47,842 nucleotides of DNA from Plectonema cf. radiosum LEGE 06105 (GTDB lineage: Bacteria > Cyanobacteriota > Cyanobacteriia > Cyanobacteriales > Nostocaceae), in assembly GCF_015207665.1 (NCBI RefSeq), contig NZ_JADEWL010000046.1:1-47842 (forward strand). The letters are read 5' to 3'. The notes beneath the pieces are model-generated. The model was not told the DNA's origin and did not search any database. It was given only the letters and a program-made list of their open reading frames with translations. How positions within the stretch are numbered: position 1 is the first letter of the stretch; each line of letters opens with the position of its first letter. The position numbers were made by a program, and so were the translations under genes. This document shows positions 14,611 through 25,398 of the stretch, in pieces.

Positions 14611-16632
14611 TCATAAATTATCTATGATTTGACTGTCTAAATTTGGACGGACTTTGGCTCGGACAAGTACAACGGTAATATTATCATGACCGTTATATTG
14701 GTTAGCTAATTCAATTAAATCTCTTACACCCTTTTCTAAATTGGCTTCCGAACTGATTAAATTCAGCAAATTAGTCTGCCAGTATTTTTCCAATAAATCG
14801 TTATCCGATAAACCATCCGAACTCAGAACAAACAGCGAATCTTCATTAATTTCTAAAAACTGTACCTCCGGAGCAATAAAATTATTATCTCTAGGTCCCA
14901 AAGCTTGAGTTAGCTGATAAGCATCTGGACGAGAGTAAGCAATGCTCGATTCAACCCCACGAGAAATTTCTCTTTGACCTACTTCATGATCTACTGTTAT
15001 CTGTTCTAAACCCCCTTTACGAGTTACCCGATAAAGACGACTATCGCCCACATGAGCCACCGCTACACGAGTATCCTGTATTAAAACTAACACTAATGTA
15101 GTACCCATACGACCCACACCAGAACGAGCATCTTGCTGGTTAACCTCGTGAATCGCTTGATTGGCTTGAAGAACTCCTTCCCGGATAACTTCTTCACTGG
15201 GTAGTCCCTCTGATTGCCAATGTTCTTCAAAATACTGCCGTAAAGTACTTACTGCTAACTCGCTAGCAACTTCACCACCTGCGTGTCCTCCCATGCCATC
15301 GCAAAGAATATACAAGCCCCGCGCTCCTGCTACTCGACTTTTGGGCAGATCGACTTTATGAATTTTTGTTTCAATGCCAAAATAGTCTTCGTTATGATCG
15401 CGTTGTTTTCCGACATCAGTCAACCCTGCATTTTCTAAGCTTGCTAGCTGCATCGGCAGAACTATTGTGGGTGTATCGTCAATTTTTGTTGGACTTTGCT
15501 CTAATTCATCTAGCTGTAAAATTGTCGGATGGGAAATTTCTTCATCTTCGCAGCAATCAATACTCAAATTATTTTCTACATTATTTTCGCTTTGCTTCGA
15601 CTCCCCTTGCAACTCTTGAGAAATTAATTGCAAGTGCGATCGCAATTCTTCAGTTGTGGCAATTTTACCCGATTCCAAATTTCCTAACAGTTCTAATAAC
15701 TGACCAAATTGAGTGCGTTGGGATTGGCTAAATAATGCTTGCCAAATCTTTCCTAAAGCTTTGATGGTAGGTAATTCTTCTTGCTCTGGGGATGATTCTG
15801 ACTTTTTGCGTATATCTACGCATAGACGTTGCAACACTAACGACTGGTCTTCATCAACTCGTAAATTAGTTAAATCTAGAAGACTTTGACGACAATTGAA
15901 CGGTTCGAGCAAATCCCACAACTGAGTCATCTGATAAAAATAATGTGTAATCTGCAACGATGTAATTTTATCATCTTGCCATAGTTCTAATAAATAAACC
16001 CAATCAGAACGGTCTTCAAGTACAATCACCTGCATATTCCCCAGTTGCCATGCATCATGAATATAGGGAATTCCCAGGTTCAAGTAGGGTTGTAAGGCAA
16101 TATAAGTTTTAGCAAGGCTGGGAATTTGAGCTTTCGTTACGGATGGATTTATCGACTCCTGAAATTGTGGATTTGCCAACATTGCCTTGATTGGCGACAC
16201 TTGATAAGGTTGACAATCGATCACTTTCACAGAGGCTTGAGCATTCACAGCATTTTCAAAGAAAGCTGGCAATGGTTCAAGCATTTGATAGCGTTTTTCA
16301 CAATCTAAATAAGAACCTGTTGCAAATAAATTAGGAGTTTGTTGAGGCAAATTTTCTGTATTTTCTAGTTCCTCTGTTTGTTCTCCTTGTTCTTGTACTG
16401 CTTGTTCTTCGGTTTCCTCCTCATCTATTCCTACAACTTCCGTACCTTCTTTGATGGCGATCGCCAACCAAATTTCGGAACAAACCGTATCGCAACTGTG
16501 GCACTGGATTGCATTCAGAGGGAGGAAAACACCACACTGTTGACATTCCTTTTCAGTTAAGGATGCGCCACAGTTCTGACAAAATTTGTTGCTATTAGGA
16601 TTTTCAAAATTGCACTGAGGACAAATCAGCAT
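14611..16632 (-). CDS. PP2C-type protein phosphatase with N-terminal zinc ribbons
   Basis: 673-residue protein. Four CxxC pairs (C4/C7, C18/C21, C30/C33, C44/C47) form two zinc ribbons, followed by an acidic linker of Glu/Gln repeats. Residues about 140-290 look like a degenerate protein-kinase-like fold. They include YIHDAWQLGNMQVIVLED and LLDLTNLRVDEDQSLVL, which recall the hinge and HRDLKPxN region without catalytic residues. The C-terminal PP2C domain (about 405-660) is complete. It has DVGKQRDHNEDYFG, the metal-binding ILCDGMGGHAGGE, VAHVGDSRLYR, LSSDGLSD and a GHDNITVVLV end. It should be a Mn/Mg-dependent Ser/Thr phosphatase opposing the FHA kinase encoded downstream. The ATG at 16632 gives the cysteine motif at once, so the start is secure. 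Confidence 0.92.
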   Translation of the reverse strand: MLICPQCNFENPNSNKFCQNCGASLTEKECQQCGVFLPLNAIQCHSCDTVCSEIWLAIAIKEGTEVVGIDEEETEEQAVQEQGEQTEELENTENLPQQTPNLFATGSYLDCEKRYQMLEPLPAFFENAVNAQASVKVIDCQPYQVSPIKAMLANPQFQESINPSVTKAQIPSLAKTYIALQPYLNLGIPYIHDAWQLGNMQVIVLEDRSDWVYLLELWQDDKITSLQITHYFYQMTQLWDLLEPFNCRQSLLDLTNLRVDEDQSLVLQRLCVDIRKKSESSPEQEELPTIKALGKIWQALFSQSQRTQFGQLLELLGNLESGKIATTEELRSHLQLISQELQGESKQSENNVENNLSIDCCEDEEISHPTILQLDELEQSPTKIDDTPTIVLPMQLASLENAGLTDVGKQRDHNEDYFGIETKIHKVDLPKSRVAGARGLYILCDGMGGHAGGEVASELAVSTLRQYFEEHWQSEGLPSEEVIREGVLQANQAIHEVNQQDARSGVGRMGTTLVLVLIQDTRVAVAHVGDSRLYRVTRKGGLEQITVDHEVGQREISRGVESSIAYSRPDAYQLTQALGPRDNNFIAPEVQFLEINEDSLFVLSSDGLSDNDLLEKYWQTNLLNLISSEANLEKGVRDLIELANQYNGHDNITVVLVRAKVRPNLDSQIIDNL

Positions 16633-16916
16633 TATATCCGCGTCCTTAACTCCCGCTCATTTGTGCTTGTAATCGTTACGCCGGCGTTGATTAATGGTAG
16701 ATTAACCGCATTGCCGATGGCAAAGCAAATGTTGATATTTTTGGTTCTACCATGTAAAAAAGTATAACTATTTTAATTGTGACGTATATTAACTATAACT
16801 TTGAAATGTAGGCAAATTAATTGTAGGATAATTTTCCGGATATGCAATACAAAATTATGATTCCCTAGGGAACAAACATCTGACGAGTAATAAAAAGCAG
16901 TTATCGAAACGATAAA

Positions 16917-18596
16917 TTATCTCTCAAGAGGTAATTGAATAGAAAATATTGTACGATTAGAACCGCTTTCCACCTCAATAAATCCGTCTAAATGCTTGGT
17001 CAGTTTTTGTACCAATGCTAATCCTAACCCGGTACCTCCTTGTTTCCAAGGGTCATTACTGGGAATCCGATAGAACTTATCAAAAATACGCGGTAATTCA
17101 GCAGTAGGAATTTCCGCGCCAGTGTTGATCACTTGAAACTGAATATTATCAGATTTTATCTGAGCCTTAACAATAATTTCTTGATTAATTGGACTAAACT
17201 TACAAGCATTAGTCAGCAACTCTACTAAAATGCGTTCTAAACTGAACGGATCGCAAATTATAGACGGTAAATGAGATTCCATCTCTAACTTTAATCTTTG
17301 CCGACAGCAGTTACGGTTGCGTGTATTATATAATTCAATTACTCGCTCCAGCCATTGAGATACTTCAATTTTTTCCAATACCAATGGTTTAGCATTAGTA
17401 TCGAGTCGCTGTAAATCGAGAAAATTGTTAATCAAGTTGATTTCTCGTTCGCATTCATTATTTAATATTTCAAAATAACGAGATATTTTGGAATGATTGT
17501 TGAAATAATTAACTGATTGAGATGTGTCAGAAGGTAAATGTTCTTTTTCTAACTTAATTCCCAACATTTGAATCGCCATTTTCATATTAGTTAAGGGCGT
17601 GCGTAATTCGTGGGATACTGTACTTAAAAATTCATCTTTAAGACGGTTGAGAGATTCCATCTCTTCTAATTGAGCTTGTGCGGCTATTTGACTTTCCCTA
17701 ATTGCCACTTCAGCTTTTTTACATTCAGTAATATCAATACAACAACCGATATAACCAATAAATTCATTATCAGATGAAAATCGAGGTACACCCTTATCGG
17801 AAATCCAACGATAATCACCATCAGCACTTTTTAAACGATATTGTATTTGAAACTTTTCTTTTTGTTTGATTGCTTGAAAGTAGGTTGATAAATATGCATT
17901 TTTATCTTCAAGATGTAAATTATCTAACCATCCCAAGCCCAATTCTTGCTCAATTTTACGTCCGGTAAGCTTTAACCAACAAGAATTAAAAAAGTTATGC
18001 ACTCCCTTATCATCCGTCATCCATAACATAACTGGTATGCGAGCAGCTAATTCCAGGAAACTATTCTCCTTTAAATTTGAAGCTTGAGCAAGTTTATAAG
18101 CAGTAATATCTTCACAATCGATCAAAATGATCGGATTTTGCTGTCTATCCAGTAATTTTCTGGCTTTGATTTTAAGCCAAATAATTTGACTGTCCGGACA
18201 ATTTAAACAAAATTCTCCATCTTCGACTTTTTCTGAGGAATTGTTTAACAATCTTGTGAATAAATCGGATAATTTTTCCCGTTCAAAAAAAGCAAATATA
18301 TTAAAAATTAATGTTTGATGCAAATCAGGGGGTAAATAACCCAAACGCTTTGCACCAAATTGATTTACAGACAAAATCATTCCGGCAGAATCTACAGTAA
18401 AATTGATACCGGGATTTTGGTCATATAAATTACGATACCAATCCAATTCTTCTTGAATACGACGCAAAGCTTCCGTCGTGTAAATTTCTAAATTCGAGGT
18501 GATTTCAGGCACAAGTTCCAAGCTTGAAGATTTTGCAGATACAAGATTTTGTCTTTGGTGAGTTTGATAGCAGTTGAATGACTGATTTAGACTCAT
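16917..18596 (-). CDS. PAS-PAS sensor histidine kinase
   Basis: About 559 residues, cytoplasmic, with no transmembrane segment. Two PAS domains (about residues 45-165 and 185-300; the second ends YIGCCIDITECKKAE, a PAC motif) precede a short coiled coil and the dimerisation/phosphoacceptor helix DEFLSTVSHELRTPL, with the His near residue 329. The ATPase domain has the N box ELLTNACKFSP, the F box IFDKFYRI and the G2 box GGTGLGLALVQKL. All are intact. No receiver domain or response-regulator gene is adjacent, so it is an orphan kinase here. The start is uncertain: ATG at 18596 (MSLNQSF) is preferred, with ATG 18617 and TTG 18623 also in frame. The ligand of the PAS domains cannot be inferred. 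Confidence 0.9.
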   Translation of the reverse strand: MSLNQSFNCYQTHQRQNLVSAKSSSLELVPEITSNLEIYTTEALRRIQEELDWYRNLYDQNPGINFTVDSAGMILSVNQFGAKRLGYLPPDLHQTLIFNIFAFFEREKLSDLFTRLLNNSSEKVEDGEFCLNCPDSQIIWLKIKARKLLDRQQNPIILIDCEDITAYKLAQASNLKENSFLELAARIPVMLWMTDDKGVHNFFNSCWLKLTGRKIEQELGLGWLDNLHLEDKNAYLSTYFQAIKQKEKFQIQYRLKSADGDYRWISDKGVPRFSSDNEFIGYIGCCIDITECKKAEVAIRESQIAAQAQLEEMESLNRLKDEFLSTVSHELRTPLTNMKMAIQMLGIKLEKEHLPSDTSQSVNYFNNHSKISRYFEILNNECEREINLINNFLDLQRLDTNAKPLVLEKIEVSQWLERVIELYNTRNRNCCRQRLKLEMESHLPSIICDPFSLERILVELLTNACKFSPINQEIIVKAQIKSDNIQFQVINTGAEIPTAELPRIFDKFYRIPSNDPWKQGGTGLGLALVQKLTKHLDGFIEVESGSNRTIFSIQLPLER

Positions 18597-18846
18597 AATA
18601 GGAATGCACCCCAACATTAGCAATAAGTTGATTAAGAATAAAAAATTAGTATTATACAGCTTCTAGGACAAATTTAGTCAGAAGTATTTGGAGAAAATTT
18701 TAGATTAAATTGTCAAATAAATCACTTTATTATTTGGTTTTTTATCGGTATATTCAATACCTTAATCTGATTAAATATATTTTTTTAGTAAATAACTTAC
18801 TTATTACGAATTTTAATCAAATATTGACTTAATGGGGTGATGGTTG

Positions 18847-19467
18847 TTATACCCTTTTATTTGGTAGCGAACTATTAGAAAATACTAAGTCATGTAAAAT
18901 TTTTACATCTTCCTTTGTAAGGTCGCGCCATTGTCCCAATTCTAAAGTATCTAATTTGAGGTGTGCTATTTGGACTCGTACCAGCCGTAAGGTAGGAAAT
19001 CCCACAGATGCAGTCATACGACGGACTTGACGATTTTTCCCTTCACTCAGAGTCATTTCCAACCACGCTGTAGGTACATTTTTGCGAAAACGAATCGGGG
19101 GAATGCGATCGGCTAAAAGTGGTTCTTCCGATAAGAATTGTACTTTTGCTGGTTGAGTACGGTAATTTTTAATTACCACACCTTGTTCTAACTTATTTAA
19201 AGCAGTTGCATCCGGAATACCTTCTACTTGCACCCAATAAGTGCGACAATGCCCAAACTGAGGATGACAAAGGCGATGTTGTAACTGTCCGTGGTTCGTT
19301 AATAATAATAAACCCTCACTGTCAGTATCTAAACGTCCTACAGGATACACATTTTTGACTGAAATATAATCTTGAAGAGTACTTTGTTCTGGATTGTCCT
19401 TAGAAAACTGGCTCAGAACACCATAAGGTTTATAAAAAATGATGTAGCGATATTTTTTCTTGGACAT
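18847..19467 (-). CDS. rluE: rRNA pseudouridine synthase, RsuA/RluB/E family (RluE-like)
   Basis: 206-residue pseudouridine synthase. The catalytic Asp is in VGRLDTDSEGLLLLTN near residue 45. Other family blocks are YIIFYKPYGVLSQF at the N-terminus, RTYWVQVEG, and the C-terminal EGKNRQVRRMTASVG followed by LRLVRVQI. The protein starts directly with the catalytic domain and lacks the N-terminal S4 RNA-binding domain of RsuA/RluB, as in RluE, which modifies 23S rRNA in E. coli. The exact target site here is inferred from that similarity. The ATG at 19467 abuts a tandem-repeat array upstream. Confidence 0.9.
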   Translation of the reverse strand: MSKKKYRYIIFYKPYGVLSQFSKDNPEQSTLQDYISVKNVYPVGRLDTDSEGLLLLTNHGQLQHRLCHPQFGHCRTYWVQVEGIPDATALNKLEQGVVIKNYRTQPAKVQFLSEEPLLADRIPPIRFRKNVPTAWLEMTLSEGKNRQVRRMTASVGFPTLRLVRVQIAHLKLDTLELGQWRDLTKEDVKILHDLVFSNSSLPNKRV

Positions 19468-19469
19468 TG

Positions 19470-19598
19470 AGAATGGGTAATTGGTAATTGGGAATTGGGA
19501 ATTGGTAATTGGGAATGGGTAATTGGGAATGGGTAATTGGGAATGGGTAATTGGGAATGGGTAATTGGGAATGGGTAATTGGTAATTGGTAATTGAAA
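19470..19598. repeat. 14-base tandem array (GGTAATTGGGAATG)
   Basis: About nine tandem units made of GGTAATT and GGGAATG heptamers run up to the start of the pseudouridine synthase gene. A shorter array of the complementary type (ATTACCC) is at about 19656-19690, so the two face each other across about 60 bases. Related heptamers occur at 46-170. Confidence 0.9.
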
Positions 19599-19761
19599 TT
19601 AGGATTTGAAAGTATTAGCGTAACGTATCCATCAAAATAAATTATTTCCCTGATTACCCATCCCCCATTACCTATTACCCATTACCCATGTCCTCCATTG
19701 ATAATTGTTAACCTATTTATCTCCATTAGCAAAAAAGTGATAGGATAATTTTCAATATGCT

Positions 19762-21239
<1,478 letters not shown>

Positions 21240-21243
21240 TAAT

Positions 21244-21593
21244 GTAGAGACGTAGCAGTGCTACGTCTCATTAATCCTGGGAAAAAACCAATTCTTTACG
21301 TCTCATTAATCCTGGGGAAAAACCAATTCTTTACGTCTCATTAATCCTGGGAAAAAACCAATTCTTTACGTCTCATTAATCCTGGGAAAAAACCAATTCT
21401 TTACGTCTCATTAATCCTGGGAAAAAACCAATTCTTTACGTCTCATTAATCCTGGGGAAAAACCAATTCTTTACGTCTCATTAATCCTGGGGAAAATACG
21501 AATCTTTCAATTATCTGATTTGCTCGAATTATTAATATAAATTGTTCGATGCAAATCTAAATATGGGAGACGTAGCACTGCTACGTCTCTACA
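21244..21593. repeat. Seven-copy 35-bp tandem array between two identical-type palindromes
   Basis: A perfect palindrome GAGACGTAGCA-g-TGCTACGTCTC at 21247-21269 runs into a 35-base tandem array. Units begin TACGTCTCATTAATCCTGGG at 21262, 21297, 21332, 21367, 21402, 21437 and 21472, and the last is partial. A second palindrome of the same sequence with centre C is at 21567-21589. The right arm of the first palindrome is the start of unit 1. Variation between units is limited to the run of A/G after CCTGGG. The block lies between the convergent thiC and pyrE genes. Confidence 0.95.
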
Positions 21594-21600
21594 TTATTAA

Positions 21601-22227
21601 TTAGGGTTTAATTACAATCTGCTTATATCGTGTCTGAATATCAGTAATTGAAAACACATATTCAAACTGTAAATTTACGGATTGATAATATTCCGCTCCA
21701 CCTTGCTGACGGTCTATCAGTGAAATTACTTGATTAACTGTATAACCCGCATCTCTAAGCCTGGTAACAGCTTTCATTGCCGATCGCCCTGTAGTCACAA
21801 CATCTTCCAAGACTACAACCTTAGCTGCTTCCGGTAAATTTGGACCTTCTACATAAGCTTTGGTTCCATGACCTTTAGCTTCTTTGCGAACAATCAAACC
21901 TGGTATAGGTCGGCTTTCCAGTGCAGAAACCACACTTACAGCACTGACAATCGGGTCGGCTCCTAAAGTTAAACCTGCCACAGCTTGAGTATCCAAAGGT
22001 AGCATATTTAAAAGAATGCGACCAATTGCCAAAGCACCTTGGGGATGGAGTGTTACCTCCTTACCGTTGATGTAATAAGAACTACGCACTCCAGAAGAAA
22101 GCACAAAATCTCCCTCCTGATAAGCAAATTGACAAAATAAATCTAGTAGCTGCTGACGAACAAGATTCAAATCAGTATTAGTAGCCCATAAACCAGTTTG
22201 GGTAGAACTTTCAGCGCGATAAATCAT
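21601..22227 (-). CDS. pyrE: Orotate phosphoribosyltransferase
   Basis: 208-residue enzyme that joins orotate to PRPP to form OMP in pyrimidine synthesis. The PRPP-binding loop VVVLEDVVTTGRSAMKAV is near residues 128-145. The family's substrate segments FVLSSGVRSSYYINGKEVTL and GLTLGADPIVSAV are present. The last part ends in a short beta segment as expected. The ATG at 22227 gives a slightly long N-terminus (MIYRAESSTQTGLWATNTDL); the core begins near residue 20. It is transcribed divergently from the secreted-protein gene at 22338 and is not in an operon here. Confidence 0.95.
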   Translation of the reverse strand: MIYRAESSTQTGLWATNTDLNLVRQQLLDLFCQFAYQEGDFVLSSGVRSSYYINGKEVTLHPQGALAIGRILLNMLPLDTQAVAGLTLGADPIVSAVSVVSALESRPIPGLIVRKEAKGHGTKAYVEGPNLPEAAKVVVLEDVVTTGRSAMKAVTRLRDAGYTVNQVISLIDRQQGGAEYYQSVNLQFEYVFSITDIQTRYKQIVIKP

Positions 22228-22337
22228 TACAAAACATCAAAAATTATGTTACACCGGACTAGTTGAACTTATGCGAATTCTGACATTTAGGATAAGTCAG
22301 CGGTCAAAATTCGCACCAAAATACAGGAGTTGTTAAT

Positions 22338-22769
22338 ATGTCCTTAAACTTAAAAGCCCTAAGTGGGTTATTAGTGCTTGCTGCTACCATTGGGTTGCCG
22401 GCGATCGCCATAGCAGAAACCGAAACATCCAGCTATCAAACACCAAATGAAGTATTTGAAAAAGCATTTTACAAAAATTATCCCGACTTTTACAATAACC
22501 AAGGTTTATTTAGGGAAATAGATTGGATATTTGGATCTGGTTCTTTGTTTAAGAATTCTTTTCCTGAACACGAAATTGAACGAGATGGTAAGCTAGTAAA
22601 CATTCTTTATCAAGATGTACTCAAGCAACAAACAACCAACGACCCATATCTTCGGACTCCAGATTTACCAAATCCTTATAATACCTCGTTACTAGGTTCT
22701 CCTAGCTTGAGAGCTACTCAGTTACAAGTTGGAACTGAATTCCGCTTTGATAGTCTACCACGTCGCTAA
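22338..22769 (+). CDS. Small secreted protein of unknown function
   Basis: 143 residues with a clear Sec signal peptide (hydrophobic LLVLAATIGLPAIAIA, cleavage after about residue 26). The exported part is rich in Asn, Tyr, Pro and Phe, has no cysteine and ends in an arginine pair. Conserved-looking blocks are FEKAFYKNYPDFYNNQGL and IDWIFGSGSLFKNSFPEHE. AGGAG lies about 8 bases before the ATG. A HIP1 octamer is at 22401-22408 within the signal peptide codons. I do not recognise a named family. A periplasmic or cell-surface location is the only safe inference. Confidence 0.75.
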   Translation: MSLNLKALSGLLVLAATIGLPAIAIAETETSSYQTPNEVFEKAFYKNYPDFYNNQGLFREIDWIFGSGSLFKNSFPEHEIERDGKLVNILYQDVLKQQTTNDPYLRTPDLPNPYNTSLLGSPSLRATQLQVGTEFRFDSLPRR

Positions 22770-22801
22770 AAGAGAAGATTAGAGGTATAGATAAATATTT
22801 C

Positions 22802-22839
22802 TTAGCCATTAGTTCTCGATCCGAAGGACTAATGGCTAA
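22802..22839. terminator. Hairpin after the secreted-protein gene
   Basis: A perfect 12-bp stem (TTAGCCATTAGT/ACTAATGGCTAA) with a 14-base loop lies 33 bases after the stop codon at 22769 and just before the tRNA gene on the other strand. No T-run follows on either strand, so it is a likely transcript-end or 3'-protecting hairpin rather than a textbook terminator. Confidence 0.55.
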
Positions 22840-22866
22840 ATGTAGGAAGTTAAATTTATTGTTAAA

Positions 22867-22939
22867 TCCAGGGTGCAGGAGTTGAACCTGCCTAACACGA
22901 ATTATGAGTTCGTTGCCTCAACCGCTCGGCCAACCCTGG
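22867..22939 (-). tRNA. tRNA with CAU anticodon (elongator Met or lysidine-type Ile)
   Basis: On the minus strand the cloverleaf is complete. It has a 7-bp acceptor stem CCAGGGT/ACCCTGG with discriminator A, a 3-bp D stem GCC/GGC with loop GAGCGGTTGA, the anticodon stem ACGAA/TTCGT with loop CTCATAA, a 5-base variable loop and the T arm GCAGG-TTCAACT-CCTGC. The length is 73 with no encoded CCA. The first base pair is C-G, so it lacks the C-A mismatch of an initiator. A CAU anticodon with loop CTCATAA fits either elongator Met or the AUA-reading Ile tRNA modified by TilS. I cannot decide between them without comparison. Confidence 0.88.
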
Positions 22940-23163
22940 CTGATTAATCATTATACCGTGAGTTTACCTTTTTGTATACAAAAATCATTAAAAATAATTC
23001 AAGAAATCAAAAATATCAGATTTTGCGCTACATCATTTAATCATAAAATAGTGCAAACTAATATTTATCAAGTATTATCTATCAAGTTTTCCGTTTTTAT
23101 CGAAAACAAACTTCAACACTTTTGCTTTATCCTGACATCGAACAGCTATATTAATTCCGAAGA

Positions 23164-23865
23164 ATGAAACTAAATTCTACTGTACTTCTAACGTTGATTT
23201 TGTTAACCCTGATGTTAGGGGCTGGTTCAGTCAGCGCTTTTTGGGGTTTTACCTTGGGAAGTGCGGCTCTTAAAGGAGTCACAGCGCCGGATACTCGTCC
23301 TACTACCAAGTATGCCAGGAAAGGCACAACTGGTGGTCAAGAAAAAGAAGGTGTAGTCTTTGTCAAAGAAGAAGAAATCCTTTCCATTGTAAAATCACGC
23401 ATCGAAGGTAAAACCAAAGCCGCTAAATCAAAAACAATCGATGATTTAGAAGAAGGTAAAAAAGATACCAAACGCAAACAAGAGGAGAAGCCACCAGAAG
23501 CTCCAGAAAAACTCCAAGCAGGATTTCCTATACAAGCCGAAAGCGAAGGTGTAACTCTTGCAGTACAGTCAGCCGAATATTCGGGGGGCGCTTTGTTGCT
23601 AAAAGTAAAGATGGATAATAAAGGTGATGATTCCGTGCGCTTTCTTTATAGTTTCCTAGACGTGACTGACGATAAAGGAAGAACTTTAAGTGCTTCCACA
23701 GAAGGTTTACCATCAGAATTAGCTTCTGATGCACCACCATCATATGGTACTGTGAGTATTCCTGCTGCTTTACTTGATGATGTCAAACAAATTTCCTTAG
23801 CCCTTACAGATTATCCAGCACAAAAATTACGGTTGGAAGTGTCAAATATTCCTGTAGAAAAGTAG
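23164..23865 (+). CDS. Exported or membrane-anchored protein of unknown function
   Basis: 233 residues. The N-terminus (VLLTLILLTLMLGAGSVSA) is a signal peptide or signal anchor. Next is a long Lys/Glu-rich, probably helical and extended stretch (about residues 55-120). The C-terminal domain of about 110 residues, from QAESEGVTLAVQSAEYSGG to LRLEVSNIPVEK, alternates beta strands. It resembles small immunoglobulin-like telokin/DUF4352-type folds (LLLKVKMDNKGDDSVRFLY). No catalytic motif is visible. The layout suggests a domain held away from the membrane by a charged stalk. The gene is monocistronic, about 170 bases before the CNNM gene. Confidence 0.75.
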   Translation: MKLNSTVLLTLILLTLMLGAGSVSAFWGFTLGSAALKGVTAPDTRPTTKYARKGTTGGQEKEGVVFVKEEEILSIVKSRIEGKTKAAKSKTIDDLEEGKKDTKRKQEEKPPEAPEKLQAGFPIQAESEGVTLAVQSAEYSGGALLLKVKMDNKGDDSVRFLYSFLDVTDDKGRTLSASTEGLPSELASDAPPSYGTVSIPAALLDDVKQISLALTDYPAQKLRLEVSNIPVEK

Positions 23866-24032
23866 ATATTGGGAATATTAAGTGTTAGATTCTGTATTTT
23901 ACATTGAGTATCTAGATTCATCGCTAATAATTTGAATTTAACTTGAAATTAACTTGAATTTAACTTTAATGTAAAAATACAGCATCGAAAAATCCAGGAT
24001 AGTGGGGCTTGAGTTTTACGTGAGCAAAGACT

Positions 24033-25373
24033 GTGAATAGTCTTGATAATTTAAATTGGTCGGAAGTAGGGCTGAGATTGCTATCAGTCTTACTTTTAAT
24101 TGCCATAAATGCCTTTTTTGTCACCGCAGAATTTTCAATGGTGACAGTACGGCGATCGCGAATACATCAGTTAGTGGAAGCTGGGGATATTCAAGCGATC
24201 GCAGTAGAAGTATTGCAACGTAGCATTGATAGATTGCTCTCCACAACCCAGTTAGGGATTACTCTTTCAAGTTTGGCACTGGGATGGATTGGAGAAAGTA
24301 CGATTGTAGAATTGATTAATATATTGCTGCAATCTCTACCCATACCCAGAACAATCAATGTTTTCCTCGCTCATTCCTTATCAATACCGATCGCCTTTTT
24401 TTTAGTCGCTTATCTACAAATAGTTCTAGGAGAATTGTGTCCTAAATCCGTAGCAATGCTTTATTCGGAAGAATTAGCCAGGTTTTTGGGGCCTTCAGTT
24501 ACAGCTATTGTGAGATTTTTCAGCCCCTTTATCTGGATTCTTAATCAATCAACTCGTTTTTTATTACGCCTATTCGGTATAGAATACACAGGCAAAAGTT
24601 GGAGACCACCAGTTACTCCTGAAGAATTGTTATTAATTATTTCCACAGAGAGAGAATCCACTGGTTTAAGAGCCAGAGAACGAGAACTGTTAAAAAATAT
24701 CTTTGAATTTGGGGAAGTGACAGTACAAGCAGTAATGGTTCCCCGCAGTAACATAGTAGCGCTATCTAAAAACGCAACCTTACGAAATTTTCTCCAAGAA
24801 ATGGCAGGTGATGGTCATTCCTGCTACCCTATATTCGGAGAATCCTTAGATGATATTCGCGGCATCATTTATTTTAAAGACTTAACAAAGCCTTTAGCAT
24901 TAGGACAATTAACTTTAGACACACAAATTCATTCCTGTATGCGTCCTGCAAGGTTCGTACCAGAACATACACCCCTAAATGAACTATTACCCATGATGCA
25001 ACAAGAAAAGCTAGCTATGGTCGTAGTAGTGGATGAATTTGGCGGTACAGTAGGATTAGTAACCATCCAAGACGTAATTGCTCAAATCATCGGTGACATT
25101 GACGAAACGCAAAACAGCAATGACCTACTCATCAAAATGATAGACGAGCAAACTTTTCTAGTTCAAGCGCAAATCAACTTAGAAGACCTCAACGAAGTAT
25201 TAGAACTCCATATACCTTTAACAAAAGAATATCAAACCCTCGGAGGCTTTATGCTATACCACTTACAAAAAATTCCCAACATTGGTGAAAGCTTCCGCTA
25301 TCAAAATATAGAATTTACAGTAGCATCAGTAACAGGTCCCCGATTACAGCAAATTCAACTAAAAAGGCTGTAA
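24033..25373 (+). CDS. CNNM/CorC-HlyC family membrane protein (DUF21-CBS)
   Basis: 446-residue integral membrane protein. The DUF21 domain (about residues 10-195) has four hydrophobic segments and the signature FFVTAEFSMVTVRRSRIHQL. Two CBS domains follow (about 215-335, VMVPRSNIVAL and VVVDEFGGTVGLVTIQDV), and then a C-terminal CorC_HlyC transporter-associated domain (ending SVTGPRLQQIQLKRL). The family is often labelled hemolysin, but characterised members transport or regulate Mg2+/Co2+ or other divalent cations; a cation role is the safer reading. The start is GTG at 24033. The gene stands alone. Confidence 0.92.
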   Translation: MNSLDNLNWSEVGLRLLSVLLLIAINAFFVTAEFSMVTVRRSRIHQLVEAGDIQAIAVEVLQRSIDRLLSTTQLGITLSSLALGWIGESTIVELINILLQSLPIPRTINVFLAHSLSIPIAFFLVAYLQIVLGELCPKSVAMLYSEELARFLGPSVTAIVRFFSPFIWILNQSTRFLLRLFGIEYTGKSWRPPVTPEELLLIISTERESTGLRARERELLKNIFEFGEVTVQAVMVPRSNIVALSKNATLRNFLQEMAGDGHSCYPIFGESLDDIRGIIYFKDLTKPLALGQLTLDTQIHSCMRPARFVPEHTPLNELLPMMQQEKLAMVVVVDEFGGTVGLVTIQDVIAQIIGDIDETQNSNDLLIKMIDEQTFLVQAQINLEDLNEVLELHIPLTKEYQTLGGFMLYHLQKIPNIGESFRYQNIEFTVASVTGPRLQQIQLKRL

Positions 25374-25398
25374 CAGAGTTAGTTGACAGTTGTTGACC

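Noticed and set aside
21262-21496. 35-base tandem array considered as CRISPR
   Set aside because: Units are contiguous with no variable spacers and no cas genes are near, so it is a simple tandem repeat.
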